Source of the DNA: JBDHWG01 sp039810085
Lineage (GTDB): Bacteria > Chloroflexota > Anaerolineae > Epilineales > JAHCIE01
Direction of reading: 5' to 3'
NCBI GenBank assembly: GCA_039810085.1
Contig: JBDHWG010000026.1
Location: 1 to 64,000, forward strand
Length of the DNA stretch: 64,000 nt
Shown: piece after piece, positions 47,989 to 59,291 of the stretch
Numbering within the stretch: the stretch's first letter is position 1
Layout of the letters: each line of letters opens with the position of its first letter
Position numbers and translations under genes: made by a program
The notes under the pieces: generated by a model
Databases searched by the model: none
Told to the model about the DNA's origin: nothing
The model's input: only the letters and a program-made list of their open reading frames with translations

Positions 47989-50900
47989 CTAGTCAATGAC
48001 GACTGCGGCCGGACCGACCGTCTCGATAACTACGCCACTCGTCGATACGACCTCCAGGCGATAGTACCAACGTCCACTTGGGACACCCGCGTCGCTAGAC
48101 GCGTAGCTCGCGCCACTCAGCGACATCTCGCTTGGAATCAGGTCCGTCCCGACAGTTGTATACAGGCCGTTGGCCTCGGCGCTGCGGCTCAGCCGGAAGC
48201 CGAGCACATCCGCCTCCGACGCCGTCTCCCAACGCAGCGTGACGTCGCCGCCCTCAGACGTTGCGCTGAACGACCGCACGCTCACGGCGGTCGGCGCGTT
48301 CGGCTCGAAGTCATACGTCGTGATGGTCACGTTGTCGAAGCGAAGGATGCGCTTGGTCAGACCCGTCAGCAGGTTGTTGGCCGTGCTGTTCACGCCGATG
48401 GTTAGCGCGTCCACATAGCCGGTGAACGGCTGACCCCAGCCGCCGACCTCGAACAGAAGCTGCCCCGCCGAGTCGCCAGTGTAGCTATTGCCGACACGGA
48501 TGCCCGCGTTGGGGTAGTAGGCGAGCAGGGTGCTCAGGGTACACGGCGACGAGGGCGGGCACGGCCCCAGCCCCGGTGCGGCGGTGGCGTACCACTTGCC
48601 GCCGAGGGCGTTCCACATCTGCCAGGTATCCGGCGTGACGCTCCCGTTGAGCGTCGGATCGAAGATGAGCCTGCCCTGGGGAGCGGGGTTTGCGTCGTTG
48701 AGGTTGTAGTCCATGTCGAACTCGAGCAGCACGGCCTTGAGCGGCCCACCGCCAAGTGTGTAGCTGTGATAGATGAGCTGGCTGAGCTGGTCGAGGCGGA
48801 CGCCGGCGTAAGCTCCCGTAGACAGGGACTCGATGCCGGAGGTGTTGACCTGGAGCTGGGCGCTGCCGACGCCAAGGGGCGGCGTGCCGGGGCCGGTGAT
48901 GATGCCGCCGACGCCGACCGAAGCCTCCTCGGTGAACACCCAACCGTTGGGGTTGGCCGGCTGCACGAGCACCGCCGTGACAATGGGCGTCGGAGTGAGC
49001 GTCACCGTCGGCGTATTGGTGACGGTTGGGGTGAGCGTCACCGTTGGCGTGTTCGTGACCGTTGGCGTATTGGTGGCCGTCGGGGTGAGGGTAATCGTCG
49101 GGGTCTCCGTCACGGTTGGGGTGAGCGTCACCGTCGGCGTATCCGTCACCGTCGGCGTCAGGGTAACGGTGGGTGTATCCGTCACCGTGGGTGTGATCGT
49201 CGGTGTATGGGTGACTGTCGGCGTGTCCGTCACCGTCGGCGTCAAGGTGATCGTCGGTGTATGGGTGACTGTCGGCGTGCTCGTGACTGTCGGTGTGTTG
49301 GTGGCCGTCGGCGTGTTAGTACTGGTCGCGGTGTTCGTCGGCGTGTTCGTGACCGTGGGTGTGCTCGTGACCGTCGGCGTGCTTGTCACCGTCGGTGTAT
49401 TGGTAGCCGTCGCCATTGGCGTGTTTGTCGGGGTGCTGGTTTCCGTCGGCGTGGCGGTGCTGGTCGCCGTATTTGCCGGCGTGCTTGTCACCGTCGGTGT
49501 ATTGGTAGCCGTCGCCGTTGGCGTGTTCGTCGGGGTGCTGGTTTCCGCCGGCGTGGCGGTGCTGGTCGCCGTATTTGTCGGCGTGTCCGTGACGGTCGGT
49601 GTGGCGGTGCTGGTGGACGTCACGACCGGCGTGTTCGTCGCGGTTGGGGTAGTGGTGGCGGTTGCCGTACTTGTTGGCGTGTTCGTCGCCGTATTCGTGG
49701 CCGTCGGCGTGTTAGTGCTAGTCGCGGTGTTCGTCGGCGTGTTCGTGACCGTCGGCGTGGCGGTGCTGGTCGGCGTGTTCGTGACCGTCGGTGTCCTTGT
49801 GACCGTGGGCGTGCTGGTGACCGTCGATGTCGCTGTCCCCGTGGGCGTGTTGCTCGATGTCGGCGTGATGCTGGGTGTGTTTGTGATCGTAGGGGTCGAT
49901 GTGACCGTTGGGGCAAGCGCGCACGAGTTCAGCAGGAGGCTGGTTGTGTTGCTTGGCCCGCTCACCGCCACGAGGTCAATGCGGCTGTTGCCGTCGAAGT
50001 CGCCCGCCGCCACAGAATACTGGTTGAGGGAGAAGCTGCTGACGGCGGTCGGTCCGACGAAGGTCCCGTCGCCAACACCCCGCAAGACATACACCAGCCC
50101 TGGCAAGGCAGTGGTCACGGCCAGGTCGAGGTCGCCGTCACCGTTGAAGTCCGCGACGACCAGGGACGTGGGCGTGAAGGACACACTGTAGGTGGACGCA
50201 GCCTGGAACGTGCCGTTGCCGTTGCCGAGCAGAATGCTGACAGTGCCACCACCATTGTTTGCCGTCGCAATGTCGAGATTGCCGTCACGGTTGAAGTCGG
50301 CCAAGGCCACAGTCCAGGGCGACGTGCCGGCAGACACTGTGGTTCCGGCGGTGAACGTCCCATCGCCGTTCCCGAGCAGGACGTCTACCGTCGCTGACCC
50401 AGAGTAGCTCACCAGCAGGTCCTGCTTCCCGTCCTTGTTCACATCGCCGGCGGCCACAGCGAACGGGCCGCTGCGGTGTGTGTTGATGGGGGAGCCGGGC
50501 GCCTGGGTAAATGTCCCATCGCCATTGCCGAGCAGGACGCTGACGGTGGTGGTCGAGGAATTCGGGACGGCGAGGTCGAGCTTGCCATCGCCGTTGAAGT
50601 CGCCGACCGTCAGGCGCGCCGGGCCAGCGCCGGTGGCAATCGGGGAGGCGGTCGCCTGGGTGAACGTCCCGTTCCCGTTGCCGAGCAGAATCGTCACGTT
50701 GCCAGTGCTGAAGTTGGAGACGGCGAGGTCGAGCTTCCCGTCGTTGTTGAAGTCGCCCACCGCCAGCGCGTAGCCGGAGCCGGCTGTGGCGATGGGCGAG
50801 CTGGCGGCCTGGGTGAAGGTCCCGTTGCCGTTGCCCAGCAGGATGCTGACATTCGACGTGGCATAGTTGGCCGTTGCGATGTCGACTCGACCGTCGCCGT

Positions 50901-51153
50901 TGAAGTCGGCGGTGACGACGAAATAGGGCTGGCTGGCGGGGCTGATGCTGGGCGACGTTCCCGCTGTGAACGTGATGTTGCTGCACAAGGCGAGGGTCGG
51001 CGTGGGCGTGGCTGTATTCGTGGCGAGGGTTACGTCCGCGACGGCGTTTGCGTCGCCGGTCGGCGGAAAAAGCGAATACAGCAGCAGGCCCGCGACAATG
51101 ATCCCGCAGGCGAAGACGGCGAAGCGCAGTCGTGGCGTACCAGGCTGTTCCAT
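47989..51153 (-). CDS. Giant surface protein C: membrane-anchored FG-GAP repeats, Thr-Pro stalk, C-terminal module
   Basis: Protein of 1054 residues. An N-terminal hydrophobic helix (about 9-28, FAVFACGIIVAGLLLYSLF) acts as signal or anchor. Seven or eight FG-GAP/VCBS units follow (FNGDGRVDIATANY, NNDGKLDLAVSNF, DGNSRIDLV), then a Thr-Pro/Thr-Ala stalk of about 310 residues, the shared module (WVFTEEASVG..DYNLNDANPAPQGRL) and a fibronectin-like domain. It lacks the beta-helix and the FLPLL ending of A and B. ATG 51153 is preceded by CAGGGGGCATT. The FG-GAP units carry the D-x-N/D-x-D-G calcium-binding loops, so calcium-stabilised propeller blades are expected. Confidence 0.83.
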   Translation of the reverse strand: MEQPGTPRLRFAVFACGIIVAGLLLYSLFPPTGDANAVADVTLATNTATPTPTLALCSNITFTAGTSPSISPASQPYFVVTADFNGDGRVDIATANYATSNVSILLGNGNGTFTQAASSPIATAGSGYALAVGDFNNDGKLDLAVSNFSTGNVTILLGNGNGTFTQATASPIATGAGPARLTVGDFNGDGKLDLAVPNSSTTTVSVLLGNGDGTFTQAPGSPINTHRSGPFAVAAGDVNKDGKQDLLVSYSGSATVDVLLGNGDGTFTAGTTVSAGTSPWTVALADFNRDGNLDIATANNGGGTVSILLGNGNGTFQAASTYSVSFTPTSLVVADFNGDGDLDLAVTTALPGLVYVLRGVGDGTFVGPTAVSSFSLNQYSVAAGDFDGNSRIDLVAVSGPSNTTSLLLNSCALAPTVTSTPTITNTPSITPTSSNTPTGTATSTVTSTPTVTRTPTVTNTPTSTATPTVTNTPTNTATSTNTPTATNTATNTPTSTATATTTPTATNTPVVTSTSTATPTVTDTPTNTATSTATPAETSTPTNTPTATATNTPTVTSTPANTATSTATPTETSTPTNTPMATATNTPTVTSTPTVTSTPTVTNTPTNTATSTNTPTATNTPTVTSTPTVTHTPTITLTPTVTDTPTVTHTPTITPTVTDTPTVTLTPTVTDTPTVTLTPTVTETPTITLTPTATNTPTVTNTPTVTLTPTVTNTPTVTLTPTPIVTAVLVQPANPNGWVFTEEASVGVGGIITGPGTPPLGVGSAQLQVNTSGIESLSTGAYAGVRLDQLSQLIYHSYTLGGGPLKAVLLEFDMDYNLNDANPAPQGRLIFDPTLNGSVTPDTWQMWNALGGKWYATAAPGLGPCPPSSPCTLSTLLAYYPNAGIRVGNSYTGDSAGQLLFEVGGWGQPFTGYVDALTIGVNSTANNLLTGLTKRILRFDNVTITTYDFEPNAPTAVSVRSFSATSEGGDVTLRWETASEADVLGFRLSRSAEANGLYTTVGTDLIPSEMSLSGASYASSDAGVPSGRWYYRLEVVSTSGVVIETVGPAAVVID
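48985..49905. repeat. Tandem repeat encoding the Thr-Pro stalk of protein C
   Basis: About 920 bases of short degenerate units such as GTGACCGTCGGCGTGTTGGT (plus strand), related to but more diverged than the array in protein B. Some longer blocks near 49400-49560 are duplicated exactly. Confidence 0.88.
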
Positions 51154-51349
51154 AATGCCCCCTGACACGGAAAAGCCCCAAGGCCCGGCCAAACAACATT
51201 AATATATAATTAAAACGCCCAGGGGGGAGGCGCGTTACGCCTTGCCGTGCGGAATGACGTTAAGAAAACGCGACGTCCACGTTAAGGGGGCGCTGGATGG
51301 CCGCGCCACCCAACGCCCCCCGCTCACACTCGCAATGACAGGACAGATC

Positions 51350-51713
51350 GTCATTGCGAGGAGGAACGACGAAGCAATCGCTCGGTCAGCGAAAGCGTCG
51401 CTATTCCGCAACTAGACCACCTGATGCAAGGGCAGGAGATTGCTTCGCTCACGCTCACAATGACAGGACAGACCGTCATTGCGAGGAGGAACGACGAAGC
51501 AATCGCTCGGTCAGCGAAAGCGTCGCTATTCCACAACTAGACCACCTGATGCAAGGGCAGGAGATTGCTTCGCTCACGCTCGCAATGACGGTAGTGGCGT
51601 CATTGCGAGGAGGAACGACGAAGCAATCGCTCGGTCAGCGAAAGCGTCGCTATTCCGCGACTAGACCACCTGATGCAAGGGCGAGGGATTGCTTCGCTCA
51701 CGCTCGCAATGAC
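51350..51713. repeat. Three tandem copies of the REP-like repeat
   Basis: Copies at 51350-51464, 51475-51589 and 51599-51713 are nearly identical, with the core AAGCGTCGCTATTCC. They fill most of the 580-base gap between surface protein C and the 2-oxoglutarate dehydrogenase genes. A further half end (CACTCGCAATGAC) lies near 51330. Confidence 0.88.
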
Positions 51714-51736
51714 AGCATGGCGGTGTGGCTACGGAA

Positions 51737-53048
51737 TTAGCCTTCCAGCAGCAGCCGCTCCGGGTCCTCCATCAGCTCCTTGATGCGCACCAGGAACTGC
51801 ACCGACTCGCGTCCGTCCACGACGCGGTGGTCGTAGGTCAGCGCGACGTACATCATCGGCCGGATGACCACCTCGCCCTTGAGCGCGATGGGCCGCTCCT
51901 CGATCTTGTGCAGGCCGAGGATGCCCACCTGGGGCGGGTTGAGGATGGGCGTGGACAGGAGCGAGCCGAAGACGCCGCCATTGGTGATGGTGAACGTGCC
52001 GCCGCGCAGGTCCTCGATGCTCAGCGTCCCATTGCGCGCCTTCTCCGCGCTTTCTTCGATCTTCTTCTCGATCTGCGCAAAGTTCAGGCGGTCGGCGTCG
52101 CGCACGACCGGCACGACCAGGCCGCCCTCGGCGCCAACGGCAATGCCGATGTCATAGTAGCGCTTGAGAACGATCTCGTCGCCCTGGATCTCGGCGTTGA
52201 GCTGCGGGAACGCCTTGAGCGCGCCGATGGCGGCCTTCACGAAGAACGACATGAAGCCCAGGCGCACGCCGTGGCGCTGCTGGAACGTGTCGCGGTACTT
52301 CTTGCGTAGTTCCATGACCGCGCTCATGTCGATCTCGTTGAACGTCGTCAGCATCGCCGCCGTGTGCTGCGCCTCGACGAGGCGTTGGGCGATGGTCTGG
52401 CGGCGGCGCGTCATGCGCACCCGCTCCTCGCGCCCATCTGATGCCGCCGCGACGGGTGGGGCAGACATGGCAGGCGCAGGGGCGCGTGTCGGCGCGGGTG
52501 TTGGGGACGGCGCTGGCGCGGGCGCAGCGGGGGCGGGAGGGGCAGGAGCGGCGGCTGGCGTCGGGGCGCGCTGCTGCTCGATGAAGCGCACCACGTCGTC
52601 CTTCGTCGCGCGGCCGCCGGGGCCGGAGCCGGGCACCTGGCTCAAGTCCACGCCTTGCTCCTCGGCCAGCTTGCGGGCGACCGGCGTTGCGCGGCTCGTG
52701 TCTTGAGCGGGTTGGGCCGGCGCGGGCGCGATAGGTGCGGCTGGCGGCGCGGACGAGGCGGGCGCTGACGGAGCGGCGGAGGCGGCGGCCTGTCCGTTCG
52801 ACGGTGGCGCGGGCGCAGCGCCCGCGTCGCCGAGAACGCCGAGGACATCGCCGATGGCGACGTTGTCACCCTCGCGGCGTAGAATCTGTTGCAAGACGCC
52901 GTTCTGGTCTGCGGCGACCTCGATGTTCACCTTATCGGTTTCGAGCGCGACCAGGACGTCGCCCGCCTTGACCGCATCGCCTTCCTGCTTGAGCCACTGT
53001 CCAACCGTCGCCTCGACGACGGACTCGCCGAGGCTCGGGACTTTGATT

Positions 53049-53059
<11 letters not shown>
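51737..53059 (-). CDS. sucB: 2-oxoglutarate dehydrogenase E2, dihydrolipoyllysine succinyltransferase
   Basis: Acyltransferase of 440 residues. The lipoyl domain (1-78, lipoylated Lys in ETDKVNIEV) is followed by an Ala/Pro hinge, then the E3/E1-binding domain (ATPVARKLAEEQGVDLSQVP) at about 125-160. A second Ala/Pro linker leads to the catalytic domain from about 205, with the active-site His in TYDHRVVDGR and the succinyltransferase-like SFFVKAAIGALKAFPQLNAE. It transfers succinyl from lipoate to CoA in the TCA cycle. It overlaps the end of the E1 gene by 11 bases. No dihydrolipoamide dehydrogenase (E3) gene is in the window. Confidence 0.94.
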
Positions 53060-56015
<2,956 letters not shown>

Positions 56016-56022
56016 ACCTTAA

Positions 56023-56051
56023 ATTATAAGACGCCTCGTCAAATAGCAAAC
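56023..56051 (-). promoter_or_regulatory. Possible promoter giving a leaderless sucA transcript
   Basis: On the minus strand TATAAT (56028-56023) ends seven bases before ATG 56015. Only a weak -35 (TTTGCT, 56050-56045) is present. The expected transcription start coincides with the start codon. Confidence 0.5.
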
Positions 56052-56053
56052 TG

Positions 56054-57940
56054 CTAACGGTAGCCCTCCGCCTGGAGGTTGAACAGGCGGGCGTACGTGC
56101 CGCCCAGGGCGATCAGCTGCTCGTGGCTGCCCAGCTCGGCAATGCGGCCATCCTCGATGACGGCGATGCGGTCGGCGATGCGCACCGTGCTAAAGCGGTG
56201 TGAGATGAGGACGGCGGTGCGGCCTAGCGTCAGCTCGCGGAAGCGGGCGAACACCAGCGCCTCGTTCTCCGCGTCCAGCGCCGCCGTCGGCTCGTCCAGG
56301 ACGAGCACCTCGCTGTCGCGCATGAACGCCCGGCTCAGCGCCACCTTCTGCCACTCGCCGCCGCTCAGCTCGTGGCCGCCCTGGAACCAGCGGCCGAGCA
56401 TCGTGTCGTAACCCTCCGGCAGCCCCTCCAACACCGGCGCCGCGCCGGAGCGCTGCGCGGCGTCCAGGATGCGCCCCGTGTCGTCCATCGCCTCGATCTG
56501 GCCGTAGGCGACGTTGTCGCGCGCCGTCGCCTGGTAGCGCACGAAGTCCTGGAAGATAACGCCGATCTTCTGGCGCAGCTCGTCGATGTTGTACTCCCGC
56601 AAGTCCACGCCGTCGAGGAGGATAGCGCCCTCCGTCGGGTCGTACAGGCGAGTCAGCAGCTTGATGAGCGTCGTCTTGCCTGCGCCGTTCGCGCCGACTA
56701 GGGCCAGCTTCTCGCCCGGTCGGATGTGCAGGTTGACGTGGCGCAGCGCCCAATCGTCGCGCCCGGTGTAGCGGAAGGATACGTCGCGGAACTCGATGCC
56801 GCCAGTCATGTGCTGCGGGACGGGGCGCGCATCCTCGGGCGCAGGCATGCGCGGCTGGAGGGCGAGGAAGCTGAACAGGTTGCTGATGAACAGGGCGTTC
56901 TCGTACAGTCCACTCAGGCCGTCGAACAAACCGCGAAACGTCTGCTGGCTCTGGCGGAAGACGCTCAGGTACATCGTCATGTCGCCCAGGGTAATCGCGC
57001 CGGCGACGGTGCGGAAGATGATCCAGATGTACGCCACGTAATATGAAGCCGTCGCCAGTAGGCCCCACGCGACCGAGGCCACGGAGCGCTTGCGGGCGAT
57101 GTCCTCGTCTTCCTCAATGGCCTTCTCGACCAGCGCCGTGTACGCCTTGAGCAGCGGCGCGCCCAGGCCGAACAGCTTGACCTCCTTGACCGACTCGTCC
57201 ACCGTCAGGATGTGCTCCAGGTACGCCATGCGCCTGGCCTCCGGCGCGCGCCAACTCAGGACGCGGAATGTCAGCCGGGCGTAGCGCGACTGGGCGATGA
57301 ACGACGGGATGGCCGCGCCGAACAGCAGCAGGGCGATGAGCGGGTTGAAAGCGATGAGGATGACCGCGAAGCTGCCCAGGGTGATGAAGCTCTGCACCAG
57401 GCTGAACACCCCGTTGACGATGCGCAGGCTGCGGAAGTCGGCCTCGCGCCGCGCGTTCTGCATCTGGTCGTAGAACTGCGGGTCCTCGAAGTAGCTCAGG
57501 TCCAGCGACAGCGCCTTCTGAATAATCTGGGTGTTGATGTGCAGGCTGAGGCGCGCGTTGAGAACGTGCTCCGCCAGGCTGCGCACCTGGGACAGAACCT
57601 GGGACACGAGCAGGAGCGCGAATTCCAGCAAGACGTACGGCAGCGCCAGCCGCAGCGCCACGGTCGGGTCGAGGCCAACCTTGAGACTGTTGACGACGGC
57701 GTCGACGATGAGCTTGCCGACCCACGCCTGGGCGACGGGGATGAGGCCGCTGACCAGGGTGATGCCGGCCATGATGAGCGTGGCGAGCCAGTTCGCGCGC
57801 CACACAAGCCCGAAGACGCTGGGAATGTTCTTGTAGGCTTCGGACAGCTTATCCAGCGAGAGGTCCCCCTCTTTCTTCTCGCGCGGCGGCTGCCCGGCCA
57901 GGTTACGCCGCAGCGTGACGCGGCCACGTAAATTGTTCAT
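56054..57940 (-). CDS. ABC exporter, fused membrane and ATPase domains
   Basis: Half-transporter of 628 residues. Six membrane helices lie at about 45-350 (first WLATLIMAGITLVSGLIPVA). The nucleotide-binding domain from about 385 has Walker A GANGAGKTT, signature LSGGEWQKVALSRAF, Walker B VLVLDEPTAALD and the switch ISHRFSTVRIADR. The layout and the short N-terminal extension suit MsbA/LmrA-like lipid or multidrug exporters acting as homodimers. Substrate unknown. ATG 57940 follows CATGGAGAGTT. It precedes sucA on the same strand but is functionally unrelated. Confidence 0.92.
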   Translation of the reverse strand: MNNLRGRVTLRRNLAGQPPREKKEGDLSLDKLSEAYKNIPSVFGLVWRANWLATLIMAGITLVSGLIPVAQAWVGKLIVDAVVNSLKVGLDPTVALRLALPYVLLEFALLLVSQVLSQVRSLAEHVLNARLSLHINTQIIQKALSLDLSYFEDPQFYDQMQNARREADFRSLRIVNGVFSLVQSFITLGSFAVILIAFNPLIALLLFGAAIPSFIAQSRYARLTFRVLSWRAPEARRMAYLEHILTVDESVKEVKLFGLGAPLLKAYTALVEKAIEEDEDIARKRSVASVAWGLLATASYYVAYIWIIFRTVAGAITLGDMTMYLSVFRQSQQTFRGLFDGLSGLYENALFISNLFSFLALQPRMPAPEDARPVPQHMTGGIEFRDVSFRYTGRDDWALRHVNLHIRPGEKLALVGANGAGKTTLIKLLTRLYDPTEGAILLDGVDLREYNIDELRQKIGVIFQDFVRYQATARDNVAYGQIEAMDDTGRILDAAQRSGAAPVLEGLPEGYDTMLGRWFQGGHELSGGEWQKVALSRAFMRDSEVLVLDEPTAALDAENEALVFARFRELTLGRTAVLISHRFSTVRIADRIAVIEDGRIAELGSHEQLIALGGTYARLFNLQAEGYR

Positions 57941-58096
57941 AACTCTCCATGAAAACGTGATACGCTACATTAGATGTCTTTCTCGCCAAGATTATACGTC
58001 CCCTGTGCCCCATCCGCATCCCCAATTCGGTTGGCCTCCACCTAGACTTTCCGCCAGGTGTCACCGTCTTCTTAACGCAAATTGACGCTGTGGGCC

Positions 58097-58125
58097 TTGA
58101 CAAGCGTGCCATTCTGTGGTTAGAT
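58097..58125 (+). promoter_or_regulatory. Promoter of microprotein genes 1-3
   Basis: TTGACA (58097-58102), 17 bases, TTAGAT (58120-58125). It lies 65 bases before the first small gene. The remaining gap back to 57940 shows nothing else. Confidence 0.5.
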
Positions 58126-58189
58126 GAGAGCATGGTGTTTGAGGCGTAGAGTCTATCAGTCCCCCCAGGCAGAAGAAAGGAAGGGCGTC

Positions 58190-58315
58190 GTGAAGGTTCG
58201 TCTGGCGTTGATGGGGCTGCTGGTGGTCCTGGCGTTGTCGCTCGCTGCGTGTAATCCTACGTGTGCCTGGGTTTATGAGAACGGCACCTGGTACTATCTC
58301 TGCGCGGTGCCCTGA
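58190..58315 (+). CDS. Microprotein 1: secreted lipopeptide with C-x-W-x-Y-x-x-G-x-W-x-Y-x-C
   Basis: Protein of 41 residues starting at GTG 58190 behind AAAGGAAGGGCGTC. The signal sequence ends in the lipobox SLAAC (Cys21), so it should be lipid-anchored. The mature part is NPTC-AWVYENGTWYYLC plus three residues. The two outer cysteines could form a disulfide around a small aromatic hairpin. The first of four paralogues in a row, it shares with them an almost identical 20-25-base leader (AGTCCCCCCAGGCAGAAGAA). I know no family with this pattern. Confidence 0.75.
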   Translation: MKVRLALMGLLVVLALSLAACNPTCAWVYENGTWYYLCAVP

Positions 58316-58394
58316 GCGACGCCGTCGGCTGACGGTACGACCGTAGTGAGCGCGGGTCATGGTTTCAGCATGAGTCCCCCCAGAAGGAATACTG

Positions 58395-58568
58395 ATGCGA
58401 CTTCGGTATGCGCTGACAGCTCTGATCGTAGCGATTGGTCTGGCGGCGGGTGTTCTCCTCAGCATGGCGACCGCTTCGACGGCTGTTGCGGCGGATGGGT
58501 GCCCTCCTGGCTGCCACTGGGTGTATGTGACCGGACACTGGTATTACGTGTGTAGCTGCGCCGGGTAG
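58395..58568 (+). CDS. Microprotein 2: secreted Cys/aromatic peptide
   Basis: Protein of 57 residues: a cleavable signal peptide (MRLRYALTALIVAIGLAAGV to about AVAA) and a mature peptide of about 24 residues, DGCPPG-CHWVYVTGHWYYVC-SCAG. The core is the same 14-residue pattern, with two more cysteines outside it. ATG 58395 follows CCCAGAAGGAATACTG, part of the shared leader. It is below normal gene-caller length limits. The signal peptide is nearly identical in microprotein 4, indicating recent duplication. Confidence 0.75.
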   Translation: MRLRYALTALIVAIGLAAGVLLSMATASTAVAADGCPPGCHWVYVTGHWYYVCSCAG

Positions 58569-58611
58569 AGACAGAATAGGCTAGTCCCTCGCAGAACGAA
58601 AGGAACACAGC

Positions 58612-58815
58612 ATGGCTATGCGACTGCGGCTTGCGTTGATGATTCTCGTGCTGGTCATTGGTCTGGCAGCGGGTGTTGTGTTGAGCATGACGTCGGCTTC
58701 GCCAGCGGCGGCTTCGCCTGTCTGCGTTACAGCGGCGACAACTCAGAGTTGCCATTGGGAGTATCAAGGCGGGCGCTGGGTCTATGTCTGCGAGTCGCCC
58801 TGTCCGCCGACCTAG
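58612..58815 (+). CDS. Microprotein 3: secreted Cys/aromatic peptide
   Basis: Protein of 67 residues with a signal peptide (MAMRLRLALMILVLVIGLAA to about AAAS). The mature part of about 32 residues contains CVTAATTQS-CHWEYQGGRWVYVC-ESPCPPT, four cysteines in all. Gly and both Trp of the core are conserved, and one core Tyr is Val. ATG 58612 follows CGAAAGGAACACAG. A hairpin terminator lies 19 bases after the stop, closing the unit of microproteins 1-3. Confidence 0.78.
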   Translation: MAMRLRLALMILVLVIGLAAGVVLSMTSASPAAASPVCVTAATTQSCHWEYQGGRWVYVCESPCPPT

Positions 58816-58833
58816 AATCAATCATCCGTGTCC

Positions 58834-58863
58834 AAGAGCCGCAACAGGGTCGTTGCGGCTCTT
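58834..58863 (+). terminator. Terminator after microprotein 3
   Basis: AAGAGCCGCAAC (58834-58845) pairs with GTTGCGGCTCTT (58852-58863), 12 pairs, followed by a moderately T-rich CTAGTTCTT. Confidence 0.75.
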
Positions 58864-58952
58864 CTAGTTCTTATGCCAGTTGGAGCCGGGCCGTCCCCTT
58901 TGAGCAGAAATCCTCTTCACGCATTATTCGCGCAATTTCTATCATTAACCTA

Positions 58953-58981
58953 TTGACAGACGCGGCGTTTCATGATATACA
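58953..58981 (+). promoter_or_regulatory. Strong promoter of microprotein 4
   Basis: TTGACA (58953-58958), exactly 17 bases, TATACA (58976-58981). Near consensus and AT-rich around it, so the fourth peptide can be expressed independently and strongly. Confidence 0.8.
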
Positions 58982-59052
58982 TATGGATACTCCACGTCGG
59001 AGTAACACCCCCCAACGAACAGTCCCCCCAACAGAAGAAAGGACCCCTGGCT

Positions 59053-59220
59053 ATGCGACTTCGTCTTGCGTTGATGGCTCTCATCGTAGCGATCGGTCTG
59101 GCGGCGGGTGTTCTGTTGACGACGGCTTCGACGGCCAGCGCGTGCGATTGCACGCCGGGCTGGCACTATTACCACGGCGTGTGGTACTACGACACGTGTG
59201 CCAGGGACGGCGGCAGCTGA
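59053..59220 (+). CDS. Microprotein 4: secreted Cys/aromatic peptide
   Basis: Protein of 55 residues: a signal peptide (MRLRLALMALIVAIGLAAGV to about TASA) and a mature peptide of about 26 residues, CDCTPGWHYYHGVWYYDTCA and five more. The core is slightly expanded (two extra residues before the first Trp, one before the last Cys). ATG 59053 follows GAAAGGACCCCTGGCT in the shared leader. It has its own promoter and a textbook terminator, so it is a single-gene unit. Highly aromatic and disulfide-capable, it could be a structural coat peptide, adhesin or antimicrobial. No evidence decides. Confidence 0.8.
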   Translation: MRLRLALMALIVAIGLAAGVLLTTASTASACDCTPGWHYYHGVWYYDTCARDGGS

Positions 59221-59243
59221 GATTAGCCCGTGTCTCACCGACG

Positions 59244-59277
59244 GCCACATCCGAGAGGGTGTGGCTGTTCTTTTTTG
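59244..59277 (+). terminator. Rho-independent terminator after microprotein 4
   Basis: A nine-pair stem GCCACATCC/GGGTGTGGC (59244-59252, 59257-59265; one G-T pair) closed by a GAGA tetraloop and followed by TGTTCTTTTTTG. Confidence 0.88.
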
Positions 59278-59291
59278 TCTGCGCGGCGTTT

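Noticed and set aside
51350..51713. Three regularly spaced repeats that could suggest a CRISPR array
   Set aside because: The units are about 115 bases, separated by only about 10 bases, with no spacers, no cas genes, and copies at four other loci. They belong to the REP-like family.
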